Assembly: GCA_016283075.1 (NCBI GenBank)
Contig: JAEEMF010000059.1
Span: 1-8,875 of the forward strand
Source: Bacilli bacterium
GTDB taxonomy: Bacteria > Bacillota_I > Bacilli_A > RF39 > UBA660
Direction of reading: 5' to 3'
Length of the DNA: 8,875 nt
In this document: positions 6,172-8,875 of the stretch, one piece after another
Layout of the letters: each line of letters opens with the position of its first letter
How positions within the stretch are numbered: the first letter of the stretch is position 1
Program-made: the position numbers and the translations under genes
The notes under the pieces: generated by a model
Database searches by the model: none
Told to the model about the DNA's origin: nothing
What the model saw: only the letters and a program-made list of their open reading frames with translations

Positions 6172-6188
6172 TTATCGTTTTACGATAA
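6172..6188. promoter_or_regulatory. Inverted repeat upstream of the -35, candidate XRE operator
   Basis: TTATCGTTTTACGATAA is a 7-3-7 perfect inverted repeat located 7 bp upstream of the -35 box. A dimeric helix-turn-helix protein would suit such a site, and the operon encodes one. Its arms lack a U-run in frame with the upstream gene, which has its own terminator (6199-6229), so a terminator role is less likely. Confidence 0.55.
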
Positions 6189-6198
6189 TTTACAAAAT

Positions 6199-6229
6199 AA
6201 GAAAAATACTAACTTATTTGTTAGTATTT
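6199..6229 (-). terminator. Terminator of the first GNAT gene
   Basis: The stem AAATACTAAC/GTTAGTATTT (6204-6213 with 6220-6229, 10 bp) has a 6-nt loop that contains the TAA stop. On the minus strand TTTTTCTTATTTTG follows. Confidence 0.8.
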
Positions 6230-6678
6230 ATAGTTAAAGTTAAATCAAAATCACAAAATCCCATTTTATGATAGAAATTAATAGCTTTTTTATTTTTAAA
6301 ACTTGCTACTACTTTAAAGTTATCCACATTATAACTTTTACAGTATTCTTTAAATGTATCAATAAACTTCTTACCAATACCTTTTCCTCTATATTCTTCT
6401 TTTATGTATAGACAATCTATTTCACCATACTGAACTAGTTCATATGATTTTTGCTTATTAATACTTCCAGCTAAAAAGCCAACTACATTATCGTCATCTT
6501 CCGCAACAATTACATAATCATTAGTAATCATATCAGTAAAATATTCTATACCATATTTAGTATATGGCCACTCTTTAACTAAAGTTGAATCGTAATTAGC
6601 TATCTCTAATTCAAATAGTTCATTATTTAAATCACATATTGAATTTAAATCATTAATAGTTGCTTTTCTTATATTCAT
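6214..6678 (-). CDS. GNAT family N-acetyltransferase, paralogue 1 (154 aa)
   Basis: The GNAT fold transfers an acetyl group from acetyl-CoA to an amine. The acetyl-CoA pyrophosphate loop is EYRGKGIGKKF (R97-G98-K99-G100-I101-G102), preceded by strand 4 (YGEIDCLYI) and followed by FKVVASFKNKKAINFYHKMGF, the C-terminal helix-strand block that includes a possible catalytic Tyr. The start is the ATG at 6676-6678, with AGGTGA at 6 nt; the upstream in-frame GTG is part of that Shine-Dalgarno. Substrate unknown. It is about 55% identical by eye and without gaps to the GNAT encoded at 7813-8295, so the two arose by duplication. Confidence 0.92.
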   Translation of the reverse strand: MNIRKATINDLNSICDLNNELFELEIANYDSTLVKEWPYTKYGIEYFTDMITNDYVIVAEDDDNVVGFLAGSINKQKSYELVQYGEIDCLYIKEEYRGKGIGKKFIDTFKEYCKSYNVDNFKVVASFKNKKAINFYHKMGFCDFDLTLTINTNK

Positions 6679-6723
6679 AATTATCACCTACATATATTTT
6701 ATCATAGATAAAAGAATTATACA

Positions 6724-6732
6724 TGATATAAT
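6724..6732 (+). promoter_or_regulatory. Extended -10 promoter of the 52-aa gene
   Basis: TGATATAAT (extended -10 with perfect TATAAT at 6727-6732) lies 25 bp before the ATG, with no clear -35. The same decamer ATGATATAAT recurs before three other plus-strand genes. Confidence 0.65.
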
Positions 6733-6756
6733 AAATATATATGAAAGGATTATAAT

Positions 6757-6915
6757 ATGAAACAAATTATAATTATAAAAATATTTTATCTTGCTGCAAT
6801 AATCGGATTTATCACTTATTTAATAACTAAGAAATCAGGATTTATGTTTTGTGGTGGATTATTATTAATAGTAGCATCTACCTTAAAAATAATTAATGAT
6901 AAAAACAAAAAATAA
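6757..6915 (+). CDS. Small one- or two-TM membrane protein (52 aa)
   Basis: An ATG with AAAGGA at 7 nt opens a 52-codon frame ending in TAA and followed directly by a strong terminator. The product starts MKQIIIIKIFYLAAIIGF and has two hydrophobic stretches, about 4-24 and 29-43, separated by TKKSGF, with a Lys-rich end (KIINDKNKK). Promoter, ribosome binding site and terminator together argue for a real gene despite its size. I do not recognise a family. Confidence 0.75.
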   Translation: MKQIIIIKIFYLAAIIGFITYLITKKSGFMFCGGLLLIVASTLKIINDKNKK

Positions 6916-6942
6916 AGATTTAGGATTATTCCTAAATCTTTT
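6914..6942 (+). terminator. Terminator of the 52-aa gene
   Basis: A perfect 12-bp stem, AAAGATTTAGGA (6914-6925) with TCCTAAATCTTT (6930-6941), has a TTAT loop followed by a T-rich tail. The stem is closely related to the terminator at 658-687. It begins inside the TAA stop codon. Confidence 0.88.
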
Positions 6943-6959
6943 AATTTCTTAACAGCGAA

Positions 6960-6981
6960 GTAATCATAAGGGTTTAAAACT
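6960..6981 (+). repeat. Intergenic repeat copy A, upstream of the methyltransferase promoter
   Basis: GTAAT, one base (C), then ATAAGGGTTTAAAACT. The 16-bp part is identical to copy B at 8761-8776 and the GTAAT is shared. It starts 48 bp before the -10 TATAAT. A CATAAG/CTTATG pairing (6965-6970 with 6993-6998) could form a weak hairpin. Confidence 0.65.
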
Positions 6982-7025
6982 ATTAATATCATCTTATGTT
7001 TCAGTCAATTGGTAAACGAATTTTA

Positions 7026-7034
7026 TGATATAAT
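7026..7034 (+). promoter_or_regulatory. Extended -10 promoter of the methyltransferase gene
   Basis: TGATATAAT with perfect TATAAT (7029-7034), 20 bp before the ATG; CAATTG at the -35 position is poor. GGAGGA at 7042-7047 is the ribosome binding site. Confidence 0.65.
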
Positions 7035-7054
7035 AATACTTGGAGGAAACTTAT

Positions 7055-7816
7055 ATGGATGATAAGAAATTTATAGAAATAAATAAAAACGGATGGAATA
7101 ATTTAATAAAAGCAAATAAACCATTTTCTAATACAATACTTCCAGAATATGGCCCATTCTTAAAAAGAAATGAGAATGACATGAATATAATGAAAAATAT
7201 TAAAGGAGCTAAGGTATTAGACTTAGGATGTGGAGAAGGAGAATCGTTAGAATACTTATATAATAAAGGTGCAGCTGAAATATGGGGAATAGATATTTCT
7301 GAAGAACAAATCAATAGGGCTAAAAAAAGATTTCCACAATTTAAAGATAATTTTATTGTGTCCCCAATGGAATATGAAATAAACGTTCCTAATAATTATT
7401 TTGATTACATTATTTCAATCTTTAGCATAGGATATACGTCAAATTTGGAAAACACATTAAAGAATGCAAATAAATATTTAAACGAAAACGGATCATTAAT
7501 AATAAGTTGGACTCATCCATTTTATTATTGTTTAGATATAGTGAATGATATAGTTATTATAAACAAATCATATTTTTCTGAAAAAGAGGAAATTATCACA
7601 AAAGGACCAGATAAAGTAAATTTAGCACAAAAAAATTTAATGATATCTACTGTGATAAACATTGCTAGTGAAAGTGGATTTTATCTTGATAAACTATATG
7701 AGGAAGAAACAATTATAAAAGATGATGTTAATGGATATATAAGTAACTTTTGGAAGAAAGAAAAGACCCTTAATTGTCCTAGTACAATAATTTTTAAATT
7801 TAATAAAAAACACTAA
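7055..7816 (+). CDS. Class I SAM-dependent methyltransferase (253 aa)
   Basis: The Rossmann-like methyltransferase fold is shown by motif I VLDLGCGEG (54-62), which binds S-adenosylmethionine, the acidic residue in WGIDIS (Asp80) at the end of strand 2, NNYFDYIISIFSIGY as motif IV, and LNENGSLIISWTHPF as motif VI. The N-terminal FIEINKNGWNNLIK is typical of Methyltransf_11/25 family proteins. The substrate cannot be read from the sequence. I chose the ATG at 7055-7057 because GGAGGA precedes it by 7 nt; an upstream TTG would overlap this Shine-Dalgarno. The gene lies between two GNAT paralogues and its stop overlaps the second GNAT's stop by 4 bp. Confidence 0.92.
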   Translation: MDDKKFIEINKNGWNNLIKANKPFSNTILPEYGPFLKRNENDMNIMKNIKGAKVLDLGCGEGESLEYLYNKGAAEIWGIDISEEQINRAKKRFPQFKDNFIVSPMEYEINVPNNYFDYIISIFSIGYTSNLENTLKNANKYLNENGSLIISWTHPFYYCLDIVNDIVIINKSYFSEKEEIITKGPDKVNLAQKNLMISTVINIASESGFYLDKLYEEETIIKDDVNGYISNFWKKEKTLNCPSTIIFKFNKKH

Positions 7817-7834
7817 TCTTCAGTTAGTGTTTTT
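7806..7834. terminator. Bidirectional terminator between methyltransferase and second GNAT gene
   Basis: An 11-bp stem, AAAAACACTAA (7806-7816) with TTAGTGTTTTT (7824-7834), has a 7-nt loop and A/T runs on both sides. Both converging stop codons (7814-7816 plus strand, 7813-7815 minus strand) lie at its left arm. Confidence 0.85.
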
Positions 7835-8295
7835 ACTTTTGGATTAATAGTTAATGTAACATCAAAGTCACCAAATCCTAATTTATGATAGAAGTTAATT
7901 GCATCTCTATCTTTAGCACATGCAACTACTTTAAAATCTTCTATACCATTTTCTTTACAATATCCCATGAAATCTTTAATAAGAGCAGTACCAATACCCT
8001 GACCTCTACATTCTTTTGTAACACAGATATTATCTATTTCTCCGTACTGATATAATTCATAATCATTTTTTTCATTTATTTTACCAGCTAGATATCCTAC
8101 TACTTTGTCATCTACTTCAGCAACGCTAGTATAACTACCGTTAATCATTTCAGTAAAATATTTTATACCGTGTTTAGTATAAGACCATTTAGGAATTAAA
8201 GTAGGATCATATTTAGCAATTTCAAGTTCTAGTAATTCATCATATAGATCTAGTAATGTTTTCATGTCTTTCATGCTAGCTCTTCTTATTTTCAT
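7813..8295 (-). CDS. GNAT family N-acetyltransferase, paralogue 2 (160 aa)
   Basis: Same architecture as the GNAT encoded at 6214-6678: strand 4 YGEIDNICV, acetyl-CoA loop ECRGQGIGTAL (R97-G98-Q99-G100-I101-G102), then FKVVACAKDRDAINFYHKLGFGDFDVTLTI. About 55% of residues are identical without gaps, and the second has a slightly longer C-terminus (KVKTLTED). The start is the ATG at 8293-8295 with AAGGAGTG; the GTG 9 bp upstream belongs to the Shine-Dalgarno. Substrate unknown. Divergent from the pyrophosphatase-like gene, with overlapping promoters. Confidence 0.92.
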   Translation of the reverse strand: MKIRRASMKDMKTLLDLYDELLELEIAKYDPTLIPKWSYTKHGIKYFTEMINGSYTSVAEVDDKVVGYLAGKINEKNDYELYQYGEIDNICVTKECRGQGIGTALIKDFMGYCKENGIEDFKVVACAKDRDAINFYHKLGFGDFDVTLTINPKVKTLTED

Positions 8296-8320
8296 GGATA
8301 TCACTCCTTGTTGGTCTTAT

Positions 8321-8348
8321 ATTATACCATGAATAATGATATAATCAA
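8321..8348 (-). promoter_or_regulatory. Promoter of the second GNAT gene
   Basis: Minus strand: -35 TTGATT (8343-8348), 16-bp spacer, extended TGG and perfect -10 TATAAT (8321-8326). It overlaps the divergent plus-strand -10 at 8340-8345, so the two promoters may compete for polymerase. Confidence 0.65.
8337..8345 (+). promoter_or_regulatory. Extended -10 promoter of the pyrophosphatase-like gene
   Basis: TGATATAAT with perfect TATAAT (8340-8345), 23 bp before the ATG, no convincing -35. It overlaps the -35 of the divergent GNAT promoter. Confidence 0.65.
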
Positions 8349-8368
8349 GTTAAGTTGAAGGTGATTTT

Positions 8369-8722
8369 ATGGAATATGAAAAATATTTAGGAGAAACACT
8401 AAAAATTAAAATAGATCGACCATTCGGTACAAAGCATCCTAAACATGGGTTTATATATCCAGTTAATTATGGATTTGTCCCAAATACTGTAAGCGGTGAT
8501 GGTGAAGAATTAGATGCTTACCTTCTAGGGATATTTGAACCAGTAGAAGAATATGAAGGAGAATGCATTGCAATAATACATAGAACTAATGACAATGACG
8601 ATAAGCTTGTTGTTGCACCTGCAGGAAAAAAATATTCTAATGATGCAATAAATGCTTTAACAGAATTTCAAGAGCAATATTTTGAACATGTAGTAATTAA
8701 AAACGAAAAAAACACTAACTAA
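8369..8722 (+). CDS. Short family I inorganic pyrophosphatase-like protein (117 aa)
   Basis: The N-terminal half carries the family I pyrophosphatase layout: a Lys/Arg-rich first strand (KIKIDRPFGTKHPKHG), YPVNYGFVPNT, and DGEELDAYLLG (residues 44-54) in place of the metal-binding D-x-D-P-x-D signature. EPVEEYEGECIAIIHRTNDNDDKLVVAP and ALTEFQEQYFEHV follow, as in short pyrophosphatase-like proteins I recall from clostridia. At 117 residues it is much shorter than a canonical bacterial enzyme (about 175), and the second Asp of the signature is Glu. Pyrophosphate hydrolysis is possible but not certain; another phosphoanhydride may be the substrate. AAGGTGAT precedes the ATG at 8369. Single gene with its own promoter and terminator. 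Confidence 0.8.
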   Translation: MEYEKYLGETLKIKIDRPFGTKHPKHGFIYPVNYGFVPNTVSGDGEELDAYLLGIFEPVEEYEGECIAIIHRTNDNDDKLVVAPAGKKYSNDAINALTEFQEQYFEHVVIKNEKNTN

Positions 8723-8736
8723 ATAGTTAGTGTTTT
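8709..8736 (+). terminator. Terminator of the pyrophosphatase-like gene
   Basis: A 12-bp perfect stem, AAAACACTAACT (8709-8720) with AGTTAGTGTTTT (8725-8736), has an AAAT loop. The TAA stop (8720-8722) is at the loop. The stem core is nearly that of the terminators at 6204-6229 and 7806-7834. Confidence 0.88.
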
Positions 8737-8753
8737 GATATTCTAAATGGCAT

Positions 8754-8776
8754 GTAATTGATAAGGGTTTAAAACT
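8754..8776 (+). repeat. Intergenic repeat copy B, upstream of the last gene's promoter
   Basis: GTAAT, TG, then the 16-bp ATAAGGGTTTAAAACT, identical to copy A. It starts 38 bp before the -10 TATAAT. A short ATAAG/CTTAT hairpin (8761-8765 with 8775-8779) is possible. Confidence 0.65.
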
Positions 8777-8810
8777 TATTATACATACTTAAAAATATAT
8801 TAGAACAATA

Positions 8811-8819
8811 TGATATAAT
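8811..8819 (+). promoter_or_regulatory. Extended -10 promoter of the gene at the right edge
   Basis: TGATATAAT with perfect TATAAT (8814-8819), 20 bp before the ATG at 8840. No clear -35; the repeat lies upstream. Confidence 0.6.
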
Positions 8820-8839
8820 AATTATACGGAAGTGCTATT

Positions 8840-8875
8840 ATGAAAAAAAATATACTTATTATAGGAGCAGCAAGA
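8840..8875 (+). CDS. Start of a Rossmann-fold protein, possibly MurD (only 12 codons)
   Basis: The ATG at 8840-8842 has GGAAGTG at a normal distance and opens MKKNILIIGAAR, cut off by the window end. A beta strand running into G-A-A-R is typical of nucleotide-binding Rossmann folds. The spacing resembles the N-terminus of MurD (UDP-N-acetylmuramoyl-alanine:D-glutamate ligase), where G-x-(A/G)-(R/K)-S-G follows. NAD(P)-dependent oxidoreductases begin similarly, so the identity is a guess. Confidence 0.6.
   Translation, partial: MKKNILIIGAAR

Noticed and set aside
6172..6188. Inverted repeat as a terminator
   Set aside because: The upstream GNAT gene already has a terminator over its stop codon, and the position next to the -35 box suits an operator better.
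7051..7314. Minus-strand open frame of 87 codons
   Set aside because: It lies wholly inside the methyltransferase gene in antisense, with no ribosome binding site or promoter.
1..8875. tRNA, rRNA, CRISPR array, insertion sequence or phage attachment site
   Set aside because: I saw no cloverleaf-like GC-rich stretch, no regularly spaced repeats, no transposase or integrase frame and no terminal inverted repeats.

Overview
The window is about three-quarters A+T. It has AGA and ATA as dominant codons, AGGAG-type ribosome binding sites and Bacillota families such as DUF2975/YozG, DUF4173 and VanZ. This fits a low-GC Gram-positive (Bacillota, possibly an uncultured gut lineage); nothing fixes the genus. 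Every Trp codon in the intact genes (about 16) is TGG, and TGA ends one gene, so the standard bacterial code applies. No rRNA, tRNA, CRISPR array or insertion sequence was seen.

Layout, left to right. Positions 1-667 (+) are the 3' end of an unrecognised gene. On the minus strand follow a 68-aa conserved hypothetical (717-923) and a two-gene operon: an M20 metallohydrolase (1755-2789) and a DapF-fold racemase (1004-1768) whose motifs match the staphylopine histidine racemase CntK better than diaminopimelate epimerase. The ~245-nt leader of this operon is the highlight. It encodes a 20-codon peptide with Trp-His-His and a chain of four mutually exclusive hairpins ending in an intrinsic terminator. 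This looks like a ribosome-dependent attenuator, probably sensing histidine, and has the logic expected for an operon induced when charged tRNA-His is short.

A divergent two-TM protein (3099-3428, +) converges on a minus-strand operon (6111 down to 3446) of DUF2975 membrane protein, YozG-like XRE regulator, DUF4173 membrane protein and a VanZ-like gene broken by an in-frame TGA at codon 53. The operon has a near-consensus promoter with a 17-bp inverted repeat just upstream of the -35 box, a candidate operator for the XRE protein.

The right third (6214-8875) holds two paralogous GNAT acetyltransferases on the minus strand, each divergent from a plus-strand gene (a 52-aa membrane peptide and a short pyrophosphatase-like protein). 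A class I methyltransferase lies between them, and the first 12 codons of a Rossmann-fold protein, perhaps MurD, sit at the edge. A 22-23 bp repeat precedes the promoters of the methyltransferase gene and the edge gene. Plus-strand promoters share the decamer ATGATATAAT, and nearly all terminators overlap stop codons.
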